A DNA stretch of 64,000 nt from Caldilineaceae bacterium (lineage in GTDB: Bacteria; Chloroflexota; Anaerolineae; Caldilineales; Caldilineaceae): contig JALHQH010000001.1 in assembly GCA_022842065.1 (NCBI GenBank), positions 62,001-126,000 of the forward strand, written 5' to 3'. How positions within the stretch are numbered: position 1 is the first letter of the stretch; each line of letters begins with the position of its first letter. Positions 43,436 to 51,748 of the stretch are shown here, in pieces. The position numbers were made by a program, and so were the translations under genes. A model generated the notes under the pieces. The model had not been told where the DNA came from. It saw nothing but the letters and a program-made list of their open reading frames with translations, and did not search any database.

Positions 43436-44632
43436 ATGGTTACATTACCGATGCCCACGATCCCTACCAGCAGCTTTAACTTTGAAGATCTGCTTTCGCT
43501 TTCAACGCGGGTTGTGTGGGCCGCGTTTGCGCTCTATGCACTGATTATTTTTATCACAACGGCGCGCAATTATGGGTTCGTCATTGCGCTGATCCGGCTG
43601 ATCTCCGTACGCATCATTGGCCCACTGCTCATTCCCATTGCCTTTACCCTCTTTACCATGTCTTTGCTTTTTATCCCGCCGCAGGAAGTAGGCGTCGTCG
43701 TTTCGTTGCTCTCACCAGGGGGGATTCGGCCACAGCCACTGCGCGCCGGCCTACACTGGATTGTGCCGATTCTGGAATGGAAAGAGACCTACCCGATCTA
43801 CTGGCAGACCTATACCATGTCCGGCATTAGCGCGGTCAGTGACGGCAATGGTGGCACCAATGGCGAAGGGCCGCAGGATTCGATCCGCGCCCGCACCAGC
43901 GACGGCCAGGAAGTACATCTCGAAACCTCGTTGATCTTTCGGGTAGATGAACAGCAGGTGGTTGCGGTGCATGTGGAGTGGCAAAATCGCTATATCACCG
44001 ATCTGGTTAGTCCGTTGATTCGCGGCGAAGTGCGCAGTGAGATTTCCCAATTTACCGCACGAGAAGTTAATAGTTCGGCGCGCCGCGATCTGGAAATCAC
44101 TCTGGATCGCCAACTGCGGGAACAATTGGGGGAAAAGGGCTTTCTCGTCGATCAATTCCTCTTGCGCGATATCACCTTCTCGCCCGAATTTGTCGCGGCG
44201 ATTGAAAGCAAGCAGGTCGCGGTTGAACAGCGTGAACAGGCCAATTATGAAGCGGAACGGATGCGGATCCTAGCCCAGGGCGATGCGGATGCCGCGATCA
44301 CCCGTGCCAATGGTCAGGCCGAATCGCTAAAGCTGATTGGGAATGCGTTGGCCCAAAATGAGGAGCTCGTCACCTACCATTATGTCGAGAAGCTAGCCCC
44401 CAACGTCCGGGTCATGCTTGTGCCGAATAATGCACCGTTTATCCTGCCTTTGCCCAACCTGGAGACAATGGAGCCACTCACAACCACTGTTGCCACGCCA
44501 GCGGCAGAGATAATCACAGCGACAGCGACACCGGCGCTAAATCCAATCCAACCCCTATCGGTGACCACCGAACTGTCGATAACTATCCCCGTCTCGCTGA
44601 CGCTACCTTTATCAGAGACGGTCGATCAATAA
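43436..44632 (+). CDS. SPFH/Band 7 (prohibitin-like) membrane protein
   Basis: A 398-residue protein with two N-terminal hydrophobic segments (about residues 25-47 and 60-82), then an SPFH domain. It shows FIPPQEVGVVVSLLSPGG, TSDGQEVHLETSLIFRVDE, SEISQFTAREV and a coiled EREQ-type segment (IESKQVAVEQREQANYEAER), as in prohibitins and HflK/C. Such proteins form ring scaffolds and lipid microdomains. A Thr/Pro-rich tail follows, which is not usual. The start at ATG 43436 lacks a clear ribosome site; ATG 43451 is possible. It could scaffold the channel operon that follows. Confidence 0.82.
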   Translation: MVTLPMPTIPTSSFNFEDLLSLSTRVVWAAFALYALIIFITTARNYGFVIALIRLISVRIIGPLLIPIAFTLFTMSLLFIPPQEVGVVVSLLSPGGIRPQPLRAGLHWIVPILEWKETYPIYWQTYTMSGISAVSDGNGGTNGEGPQDSIRARTSDGQEVHLETSLIFRVDEQQVVAVHVEWQNRYITDLVSPLIRGEVRSEISQFTAREVNSSARRDLEITLDRQLREQLGEKGFLVDQFLLRDITFSPEFVAAIESKQVAVEQREQANYEAERMRILAQGDADAAITRANGQAESLKLIGNALAQNEELVTYHYVEKLAPNVRVMLVPNNAPFILPLPNLETMEPLTTTVATPAAEIITATATPALNPIQPLSVTTELSITIPVSLTLPLSETVDQ

Positions 44633-44657
44633 GCGCAGCGTTTCTTAAGAAATAGTT

Positions 44658-44708
44658 ATCCCCGAAGACACACGAAGATTTGTGTTTTCTTCGTGTGTCT
44701 TCGGGGAT
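44658..44708. terminator. 21-bp perfect hairpin after the SPFH gene
   Basis: Arms 44658-44678 and 44688-44708 (core CCCCGAAGACACACGAAGA) surround a 9-base loop. A short AGTTT follows. It probably terminates transcription or stabilises the message. Confidence 0.7.
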
Positions 44709-44802
44709 AGTTTAAATTTTGGAGTGGCCTTAAAAACCGATTTGGCGCATCGGTTCCCGAACCCCCGTCCCGGCGGGACCCTTGAACTGAGGAGATTGAA
44801 CA

Positions 44803-45384
44803 ATGTGGCTCAAAAGAATGGTAGTGATCGGCACCATCCTGGTTGCCCTGGCGCTCACCATAGTGATCAGTGTCGCCGCCAACGTGGTGCGCGCACAGGA
44901 CGATGACCAGCCAGCCGCGCCAGCCGCGGATCCGGCAGTAGATCCAGTGGTACAAGCCGCGGCACTCATGGCGGAAATCAACGCCGTGCAAGCGCTGGAG
45001 GAATTACCGCCTTACATCCTATTGGTGGCGCAACGCACAGTCCCAGGTGCCCAATTCAGCGGCTTTCAATGGGATCTGAGTGACGACCTCCGGCCCTTAT
45101 ATGAAATCCAGGGCATGCAGGAGAACAAACAACTGGAAATCGGCATCTTTTTAGATGGCTCGATCAATCGGATCAACCGCACGATTACCATGAGCGATGT
45201 GCCGGTGGATGTGATCGGCATGCTCGACAAATATGTGCGCGACTTTGAAGTCAGCAACGTCACCGAAGCGACATTGGCGAGTGGCGTACATCGGTTCGAA
45301 TTTGCGGGCCGTAGCGGGGGCATCAATCTGGCCGTCGAAATTGCCGACAGTGCCAGCCAGATCCGCATTGTGGAGCTAAAATAG
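44803..45384 (+). CDS. Secreted protein of unknown function
   Basis: A 193-residue exported protein with a signal segment (VVIGTILVALALTIVISVAA) and an acidic, Pro/Ala-rich mature start. The folded part contains FSGFQWDLSDDLRPLYEIQG and an EIGIFLDGSINRINRTIT strand pair, reminiscent of PepSY/BLIP-like small domains, but no firm family. GAGGAG lies 6-8 bp before the ATG. It sits between the SPFH gene and the channel operon. Confidence 0.62.
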   Translation: MWLKRMVVIGTILVALALTIVISVAANVVRAQDDDQPAAPAADPAVDPVVQAAALMAEINAVQALEELPPYILLVAQRTVPGAQFSGFQWDLSDDLRPLYEIQGMQENKQLEIGIFLDGSINRINRTITMSDVPVDVIGMLDKYVRDFEVSNVTEATLASGVHRFEFAGRSGGINLAVEIADSASQIRIVELK

Positions 45385-45411
45385 CAGAGTACCAGGGTGG
45401 CACGGTATATC

Positions 45412-45487
45412 CTGCCACCTTGCTACTCTGCCACCTTGCTACTCTGCCACCTTGCCGCTCTGCCACCTTGCCGTTCTGCCACCTTGC
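45412..45487. repeat. Tandem repeat, 16-bp unit, nearly five copies
   Basis: The unit CTGCCACCTTGCTACT, with CCGCT and CCGTT variants in later copies, repeats from 45412 to 45487. It lies directly before the start of the channel operon. It is non-coding and has no spacers, so it is not a CRISPR. Confidence 0.85.
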
Positions 45488-45509
45488 AAATAAGGCGTAT
45501 CAATAGACC

Positions 45510-47744
45510 ATGTTAACTCGTTTAAGTGTGAAATCCAAGGTTGTGCTGATGTTAGTGGGCGTCAGTTTGATTGCAGCACTCGTCGTTGGCGGCTTGGGCT
45601 GGCGCAGCAGTCGCCTCGCGCTTAGCCAAACCATCTTCACCAATATGACTGCGTTGCGCCGCAGCAAAGCGGCCCAGATGGAAGACTATTTTCGCAACAT
45701 GCGTTACACGGTCGAAGTGTTGAGCGAAAATGATATGGTCGTCGAAGCGATGGTACGCTTCAATCGCGACTTCCGCCAACTGGAAAATAGCACGATTCCG
45801 ACAGAATGGGATACAGCACTAGAAGCATATTATACAAGTCAGTTCTTTCCCAAGCTCTTTGCCAACCTGCCTGGCCAGGCTGACTATAATCTCTACCGGC
45901 CACAAAATCAAGGTGGTCTTTACTTGCAGTATCAGTACATTGTCGCCAATCGCTTTGAAGATGGTCAAAAATTGCTGTTGGATAACGCCGAAGATGGCAG
46001 TGAGTATAGTAAAACCCATGCCTATTATCACCCCCGGCTGCGCACGTTGATCCAGAAATTGGGCTTTGATGATCTGATTCTCGTCAATTTTGAGAGCGGT
46101 GATGTCGTCTATAGTGTCTCGAAACAGACCGATTTTGCCAGCAACCTGGATCTAGGCCCCTATCGGCGCAGCAACGAAGCAACCGCGCTGGCCTTCGTGC
46201 GCAATAATACCGAACGCGGGGTTGCGCAATTGGTTGATTTTGAGCTCTATCGTCCTGGTTACGGCACGCCCACCGCGTTCTGGACCGCACCGATCTACAA
46301 TGGTAACCATCTGGTGGGCGTGTTACTGGCGCAAATTTCCCTAGCGACGATTAATGAGATCATGACCGACAACCAGCAATGGTTGCAACTTGGTCTAGGC
46401 ACCACCGGCGAAACCTATTTGGTCGGTGCGGATCGGTTGATGCGTTCCGATGCGCGGCCACGAATTGCAGATCCAACCACCTATCAGACGACACTGAGCG
46501 AACTGGGCATGTCGCCCCAGACGAGCACCTTAATCGATAAACTGGGCACGACGGTCTTGCTCCAAGCGATCGATTCACCGGGCGTCGTTGCGGCGTTACA
46601 AAATCAGGAAGGCACCGTCTTTACCACGAACTATTTGGGGCAATCCGTGCTCGCTTCTTATCAGCCACTGATCCTGGCTGGTTTACCGTGGGCCATTCTG
46701 GCTGAAATGAATGCCGATGAGGTCTTTGCACCCGTCTATGCCTTTCAACGTCAGCTGTTGATTTCAATCGTGCTGATGATTGTCACGCTGGCCTTTATCA
46801 CCGTTGGGATTGCGTATCTCTTTATGCGCCCGCTCAACCTGCTGATTGAAGGTGCCCGTGCGATCGGTGATGGCATGGGCAATCAGGGGGCAGGACCCTT
46901 GGCGATGGCAACGAAGGATGGCAGCATCAACGGCATGATCAGTGAGGGCGTGACCGGTGATCAGGTTGCGACCGTCGAAATCAAGGTCCACTCACACGAT
47001 GAATGGGGCGAATTAGCCACGGCCTTTACGGAAATGGCCAAAGGTGTCCGCCGTCAGGCCACTTTGCTGACCGAAAAAGAGCGAGAGATTGGCCGCTTGT
47101 TGCACAATCTGTTGCCCATGAGTGCCGTCCAACGGGTACAACAAGGCCAACCCGCGTTGATCGATCAGGCCCCACAAGTGACGCTCTATGTCGCCCGGAT
47201 TGGGGGCGTTACCCTCTTTGCGCAACAAAAAGGCGCGCCGGATGTTGCCACCCTTTTACAAGAACTGATGAGCGCGGCCAACGAAGCCGCTGCCCAGCAG
47301 GATGTGGAACAGTTGCCAGCATCCGGCCAACAGTTCATCGCGGTCTGTGGCCTCTCCACCCCCTATCTTGATCACAGTCGCCGCATGGCAGACTTTGCCC
47401 TGGCATTGCGCACGATTGTGCAACGGCTCAACACACGGTACAGCGCGCAATTGACGTTACATGGCGGGCTGCATAGTGGTGCGGTCAGTGGTAGCGTCAT
47501 CCGTACCCAAAAGATGACCTATGAACTATGGGGCGAAAGTGTGGCGGTGGCCCAACAGTTGGCCGTGGTTGCCGAGACGGATCTGCTTCTAGCGTCGCAA
47601 ACAATCTATGATCGGCTCCAAGAGCAATATACCTTTCAACGTACAGGCCCAGAGCAACGGGCAAGCCAGCGGGGCGCAGGACAAGCCACAGGGCAAAGCA
47701 GCACTTGGGTATTGGTCGGGGCCAAGAGTGAGGGTAATCGCTGA
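45510..47744 (+). CDS. Cache-HAMP membrane sensor with degenerate class III nucleotide cyclase domain
   Basis: A 744-residue sensor. A first membrane helix (about residues 10-30) and a second (about 413-437) frame a large extracytoplasmic Cache-like domain with QTFVNFESGDVVYSV-like and GETYLVG blocks. A HAMP-like linker leads to a class III cyclase domain beginning LLHNLLPMSAVQRVQ (about 529). The metal-binding positions are lost: VTLYVARIGGVTLF stands where cyclases have ..FADIxGFT, and the second Asp is absent in SGQQFIAVCG. The MTYELWGESV block is kept. It is probably a pseudocyclase that signals by contact. It overlaps the channel gene by one base. Confidence 0.8.
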   Translation: MLTRLSVKSKVVLMLVGVSLIAALVVGGLGWRSSRLALSQTIFTNMTALRRSKAAQMEDYFRNMRYTVEVLSENDMVVEAMVRFNRDFRQLENSTIPTEWDTALEAYYTSQFFPKLFANLPGQADYNLYRPQNQGGLYLQYQYIVANRFEDGQKLLLDNAEDGSEYSKTHAYYHPRLRTLIQKLGFDDLILVNFESGDVVYSVSKQTDFASNLDLGPYRRSNEATALAFVRNNTERGVAQLVDFELYRPGYGTPTAFWTAPIYNGNHLVGVLLAQISLATINEIMTDNQQWLQLGLGTTGETYLVGADRLMRSDARPRIADPTTYQTTLSELGMSPQTSTLIDKLGTTVLLQAIDSPGVVAALQNQEGTVFTTNYLGQSVLASYQPLILAGLPWAILAEMNADEVFAPVYAFQRQLLISIVLMIVTLAFITVGIAYLFMRPLNLLIEGARAIGDGMGNQGAGPLAMATKDGSINGMISEGVTGDQVATVEIKVHSHDEWGELATAFTEMAKGVRRQATLLTEKEREIGRLLHNLLPMSAVQRVQQGQPALIDQAPQVTLYVARIGGVTLFAQQKGAPDVATLLQELMSAANEAAAQQDVEQLPASGQQFIAVCGLSTPYLDHSRRMADFALALRTIVQRLNTRYSAQLTLHGGLHSGAVSGSVIRTQKMTYELWGESVAVAQQLAVVAETDLLLASQTIYDRLQEQYTFQRTGPEQRASQRGAGQATGQSSTWVLVGAKSEGNR

Positions 47745-49312
47745 TGGACTTTTTCCGTTCGATCAACGCTGAGGCTTCACTCTATATGTGGGGCGCCGTG
47801 CTCACCCTGGGCATTCCCCTGCTACTCCTCTTGTTGGGGGAATTGTTGGAGCGGCTACGGCGGCGGCAGAGCCGGCTGGTAAAGCCGGTGAGCAACGTGC
47901 GCAATCTTTTGCTGCCGCTCGTGACGATCCGCCTGGTGCTCCAATTTATTCTGCACCTGGACAGTGGCTTGCTGGTCGTGCGCGTCGTCGAAACGCTGCT
48001 CTGGTTGGTGGTGATGTATAGCATGCTGCAACTGCTGGGCGTCCTGATTGGCAGCACGCGCTTGGAAGGTGCGCAAGCCTTGGGCACAGCCGCGCCAACC
48101 GACCAACAGGAATTGCGGCTGCCCCGAGTCTGGAGTGAACTGCTTCGCCTCGCGACTGTGGTGTGTGTCACCTTTTATGTCTTAGGCGGCGTCTGGGGTG
48201 CGCCGATGGATCAGGTTTTAACGGCGCTGGGGGTTGGCTCGATTGTGATTGGTTTTGCCCTGCAAGATACCTTGAGCAGTCTCGTCGCTGGGCTGTTATT
48301 GGCCTTCGAGAAACCCTTTGAGGTGGGCCATTGGGTGCGCTATGGGGCCTATCAAGGCCAGATCATCGAGATGAACTGGCGCGCGGTGCGCGTACGCACC
48401 CTAGAACGCGATGTGGTGGTCATCCCCAATAGCCTCATGGGCAAAGAGGTGGCGGTCAACTTCACCTTGCTGGATCCGCTCCATGCAGAACTGATTCAGG
48501 TCAGCTTTGCCTACCATCATCCGCCCAACCAGGTCAAACGCATGTTGCTGGAGACCGCGCTGGCCACTCCTGGGGTCGTCACCCAACCCCAGCCCCATGT
48601 ACGTATTCTCAGCTATGCCTATGACAAAGTTGCCATCACCTACGAAATCAAGCTCTACACCAGCGACTATAGCCGCACCGAGTTTATTCGCGATGAGATC
48701 TTAACGCGTATCTACTATGCGGCCCAGCGCTATAACTTTGCGGTGCCCTATCAAACGACGATCATTTATCAGCGCGACGGCGACGAGTTACGCCCGCCCG
48801 ACCACTTGCCTGAATTGGTGGCCCAAGTGCAGGCCATTCCCTATTTTGCCCGTTTAGACGCGTCAACCCATCAAACATTGGCCAAGGGGGCGGCCTTTCA
48901 AAGTTATGGGGCCGAAGAGCGGCTGATTGAACAAGGAATGGCCTTTAAGGGTTTCTACATTATTCTTGAAGGCAAGGTACAACTTGTGGTGCAGACAGGC
49001 AGCGGTGAGCCACAAGAGGTGGCCCAACTGGGAGCCAGCGACTTTTTTGGCGAAACCCTGTTACTGCGCGACCGCCCCAGCCCGTTTAGCGTGGTGGTCA
49101 GCGCAGATATGCAGGCCCTTTTCATTGAGCGGAGCACCATGCTCAGTGTCGTTGAAAACAATCCACGACTGGCCACTGAGATGAATCGCTTTATTGAGGC
49201 GCGCGCCAAGTTGATCCAACGGGTCCAGGGCATGCCCATCGAACCGCTGTCCGCCGCCGTGCCAGCAATGCGACACGTTAATGGCCACGGCGCACACAAT
49301 GGCGCAGGGTAA
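47744..49312 (+). CDS. MscS-family mechanosensitive channel with C-terminal cyclic-nucleotide-binding-like domain
   Basis: A 522-residue channel. Four hydrophobic segments end in the pore helix and beta domain of MscS (GVGSIVIGFALQDTLSSLVAG, about residues 160-180, then VGHWVRYGAYQGQIIEMNWR and VVIPNSLMG). From about residue 365 a CAP-type cNMP fold follows (YIILEGKVQLVVQ, SDFFGETLLLRDR). The phosphate-binding cassette keeps GE but has RPSPFS in place of PRAAT, so the ligand Arg is missing. It opens to tension or voltage in the family. The upstream gene encodes a pseudocyclase, matching this loss. Start overlaps as TGATG. Confidence 0.86.
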   Translation: MDFFRSINAEASLYMWGAVLTLGIPLLLLLLGELLERLRRRQSRLVKPVSNVRNLLLPLVTIRLVLQFILHLDSGLLVVRVVETLLWLVVMYSMLQLLGVLIGSTRLEGAQALGTAAPTDQQELRLPRVWSELLRLATVVCVTFYVLGGVWGAPMDQVLTALGVGSIVIGFALQDTLSSLVAGLLLAFEKPFEVGHWVRYGAYQGQIIEMNWRAVRVRTLERDVVVIPNSLMGKEVAVNFTLLDPLHAELIQVSFAYHHPPNQVKRMLLETALATPGVVTQPQPHVRILSYAYDKVAITYEIKLYTSDYSRTEFIRDEILTRIYYAAQRYNFAVPYQTTIIYQRDGDELRPPDHLPELVAQVQAIPYFARLDASTHQTLAKGAAFQSYGAEERLIEQGMAFKGFYIILEGKVQLVVQTGSGEPQEVAQLGASDFFGETLLLRDRPSPFSVVVSADMQALFIERSTMLSVVENNPRLATEMNRFIEARAKLIQRVQGMPIEPLSAAVPAMRHVNGHGAHNGAG

Positions 49313-49316
49313 GCTG

Positions 49317-50522
49317 ATGCCAAAATATGCTCCTTTGTTCTTCTTACTATTGCTGACTGGCTGTACGCAGTTCTGGGGCGGGGCAACGCCGACGCCGGCG
49401 GGCGATGAGGTGGCGATCCAGCGCTTTCTCACCAGTGCGCCGGCCCCCCTGCGGCTGACGGCCACCCCGCTCCCCGATGCCACGACCACTTTCCTGCTGC
49501 CGCGGGGCGTCCCTTTACCGCTGGTGGACCCCCTTAATGTCGCCGGCAATCTAACTATTAGTGGCAGTCCGGCGTTGGCACCGTTAACCCGTCGGCTTTA
49601 TGCTAACTTTGTCAGTGCCGGCTATCGGGATACCATGCGGATTGAAGAAATTGGGGCGGATACAGTGTTTGCCCGTTACTGTACGCAAGCCCCCCTAGAT
49701 CCCACCACCGTCGATCTGATGATGAGCGACCGGCCGATCAAGCAGAGCGAGTTGGCGCTTTGTCTGGAACATAACCGACGCCCCATTGCGCTGCGGGTGG
49801 CCGTGGGTACCGTGGTCATCGTTGGCCAGGCTGACGCCGATTTTGTCACTACCGTCAGCAAAGCCGAATTAAGGGCGATCTTTACGGCCGTCCGGTGGGC
49901 CGATGTGCGCCCGGAGTGGCCGGCAGTCGAAATTATCAGGGTTGTGCCCACCAACGGTAATGTAAATTTTGCCTTGTTCACCGATAAAATTTTGGGCCAT
50001 AATACACTTTTACTGCAAAATGCGCCGGCCACAACCTTTCTTGATGACGGACGCGAAATTGCTTTTACGATTGCCGATACCCCCGCGGCCGTGGGTTTTC
50101 TCGATTTTGCTGATTATCAGCAGAATTCAGCCGGTTTGCGCCTCCTCGCCCTTGATGGCATCCAACCGCATGGGCAGAACGTCAGCAATGGGGTCTATCC
50201 ACTCACTTATCCCCTGTTGCTCTACACCGATGAAACCACCCTCGCCGCCAAACCGCAGTTGGGGGCCTTTCTGCTCTATTATCTGGCCACCATGAATGAG
50301 GCAATGCGCGCGGTTGGCACCTTCCCCGTCAATGAAGCCATCTACGAACGCACCAAAGCCGTCTTGTTAACCGCCTTGGGCCAAGAAGCTTACTTAGCCC
50401 AATTTGCCCCAACCAGCACACCGGCACCACCACCAACGCCGACCGTGCGCCCAACGGCAACCCTGACAGCCGCGGTAACCATGCCCATGACGGTGACGGC
50501 GACAGCGGCGGTGACAAAATGA
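49317..50522 (+). CDS. PstS-like phosphate-binding-type lipoprotein
   Basis: A 401-residue lipoprotein with lipobox LLTGC. It has the PstS-type fold marks: NLTISGSPALAPL, RFxY-like VFARYCTQAP, VDLMMSDRPIKQSELALC and a TVSKAELRAIF hinge. The ligand residues differ from classical PstS (the GTGGG loop is absent), so phosphate binding is not certain. There is no pst permease nearby. A Thr/Pro tail ends the chain. Start ATG 49317 lies behind AGGGTAAG, 4 bp after the MscS stop. It overlaps the following pLGIC gene by 4 bp. Confidence 0.8.
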   Translation: MPKYAPLFFLLLLTGCTQFWGGATPTPAGDEVAIQRFLTSAPAPLRLTATPLPDATTTFLLPRGVPLPLVDPLNVAGNLTISGSPALAPLTRRLYANFVSAGYRDTMRIEEIGADTVFARYCTQAPLDPTTVDLMMSDRPIKQSELALCLEHNRRPIALRVAVGTVVIVGQADADFVTTVSKAELRAIFTAVRWADVRPEWPAVEIIRVVPTNGNVNFALFTDKILGHNTLLLQNAPATTFLDDGREIAFTIADTPAAVGFLDFADYQQNSAGLRLLALDGIQPHGQNVSNGVYPLTYPLLLYTDETTLAAKPQLGAFLLYYLATMNEAMRAVGTFPVNEAIYERTKAVLLTALGQEAYLAQFAPTSTPAPPPTPTVRPTATLTAAVTMPMTVTATAAVTK

Positions 50523-51748
50523 AGCTGATTGACTGGAGTCACACTGTGATTGGTAGAAATTTATGGTTGAGTTGGCAGGCAAAGTGTGCGGGTAACAAGC
50601 ACTTGCGGCGCGCACACCGTGCGCAGTGGCGGCCCTGGCGGCTGGCCGGTCTGATCATAGGGCTCTGCATTCTGCTCTGGACGCAGGGCGGCGGGTGGCG
50701 GCCGGCAAGCGCCCAGCAGGATCCGCCGGCGGATACGACAACGGCCCCGACAACGCAAGGTCAGGCGACCACCGTCACGGCGGAAAGCGTGCAAGCGCGG
50801 CGGGTGAAGGTAAATTTTTTTATTAACACCATCGACAACATTGATGATGAAAGCGGGCGCTACACCATTGATTTCTGGCTTGATCTCTTCTGGCGCGATC
50901 CAGCCCTAGAGGGCAAGACAGTCGATCAGGTGGATCCGGCCAGCCTATGGAATCCACAAATTCAGACGCTCAATGCGAACGATCTAACGGTACTCTATCA
51001 ATCCTATACGGATTCCTTTGAGCCGGAGACCAATGTCTACTTGAGCCAACGACTGGTCGGCACCTTTACGAGCGACTTTGATCTAAGCCGCTTCCCGTTT
51101 GATCACCAGCAGTTGGAGATTCAGATCGAATCAAGTGAATTTGATAGCAATCAGCTGCTCTTTGACTTCTTGGGTGCCGACCAGGCGATTATCTATGCCG
51201 AAAAGCCCTTTACCTTTCCCTTACCCATAAACAAGTATATCTCCACTGAATTTGCCCTGCGCAACTGGCTGCTGACAACAGCCAATGTGGTCCAACAGAT
51301 TCACGTCTTGCCCTATGACAAATCGAGTTGGGCGCAGTTCCGCGTTGAACTACAAATCGCACGGCAAGCGCGGCCTTACGTGCTGAAAATCATGCTGGTT
51401 TTCGTCCTGATCATGGTGCTGGGCGCGACGGTTTTTGCCATCAATCTGCAGGAATTACGCTACCGCTTGTTAGTCCTTTTTATGCTGCTGCTAACGGCAA
51501 TCACCTTTGATTTTACCCGCTTGCAAGCTTCACCGCGCGTAGCCTACCTAACCGTGCTGGATCTCCATGCCCTATTTTGCTATTTTGGCTTAGCCCTGGC
51601 GATTGGGGCCGTGGTCCTGATTGCGTTACAAAATAAAAAAGGGCCAACCGCCGCCAGCGAACGGTTCAATCGCTGGGCAACCATTGGCTATTGCCTGCTG
51701 ATCCTTCTGATCAACCTGGGGTTGGGGTGGTATGGGACCGGTGGTTAA
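50519..51748 (+). CDS. Pentameric ligand-gated ion channel (pLGIC) subunit
   Basis: A 409-residue Cys-loop-receptor relative. A long signal segment is followed by an extracellular beta domain beginning RRVKVNFFINTIDN. The Pro-loop signature DLSRFPFDHQQLEIQIES is at about residues 187-204; it lacks the disulfide cysteines, as in other bacterial members such as GLIC and ELIC. Four membrane helices follow from about residue 286. The M2-M3 region (RLLVLFMLLLTAITFDFTRL, then PRVAYLTVLD) matches bacterial pLGICs. It should form a ligand-gated pore. Start overlaps the PstS-like stop (ATGA), and the end overlaps the next gene by 17 bp. Confidence 0.88.
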   Translation: MKLIDWSHTVIGRNLWLSWQAKCAGNKHLRRAHRAQWRPWRLAGLIIGLCILLWTQGGGWRPASAQQDPPADTTTAPTTQGQATTVTAESVQARRVKVNFFINTIDNIDDESGRYTIDFWLDLFWRDPALEGKTVDQVDPASLWNPQIQTLNANDLTVLYQSYTDSFEPETNVYLSQRLVGTFTSDFDLSRFPFDHQQLEIQIESSEFDSNQLLFDFLGADQAIIYAEKPFTFPLPINKYISTEFALRNWLLTTANVVQQIHVLPYDKSSWAQFRVELQIARQARPYVLKIMLVFVLIMVLGATVFAINLQELRYRLLVLFMLLLTAITFDFTRLQASPRVAYLTVLDLHALFCYFGLALAIGAVVLIALQNKKGPTAASERFNRWATIGYCLLILLINLGLGWYGTGG

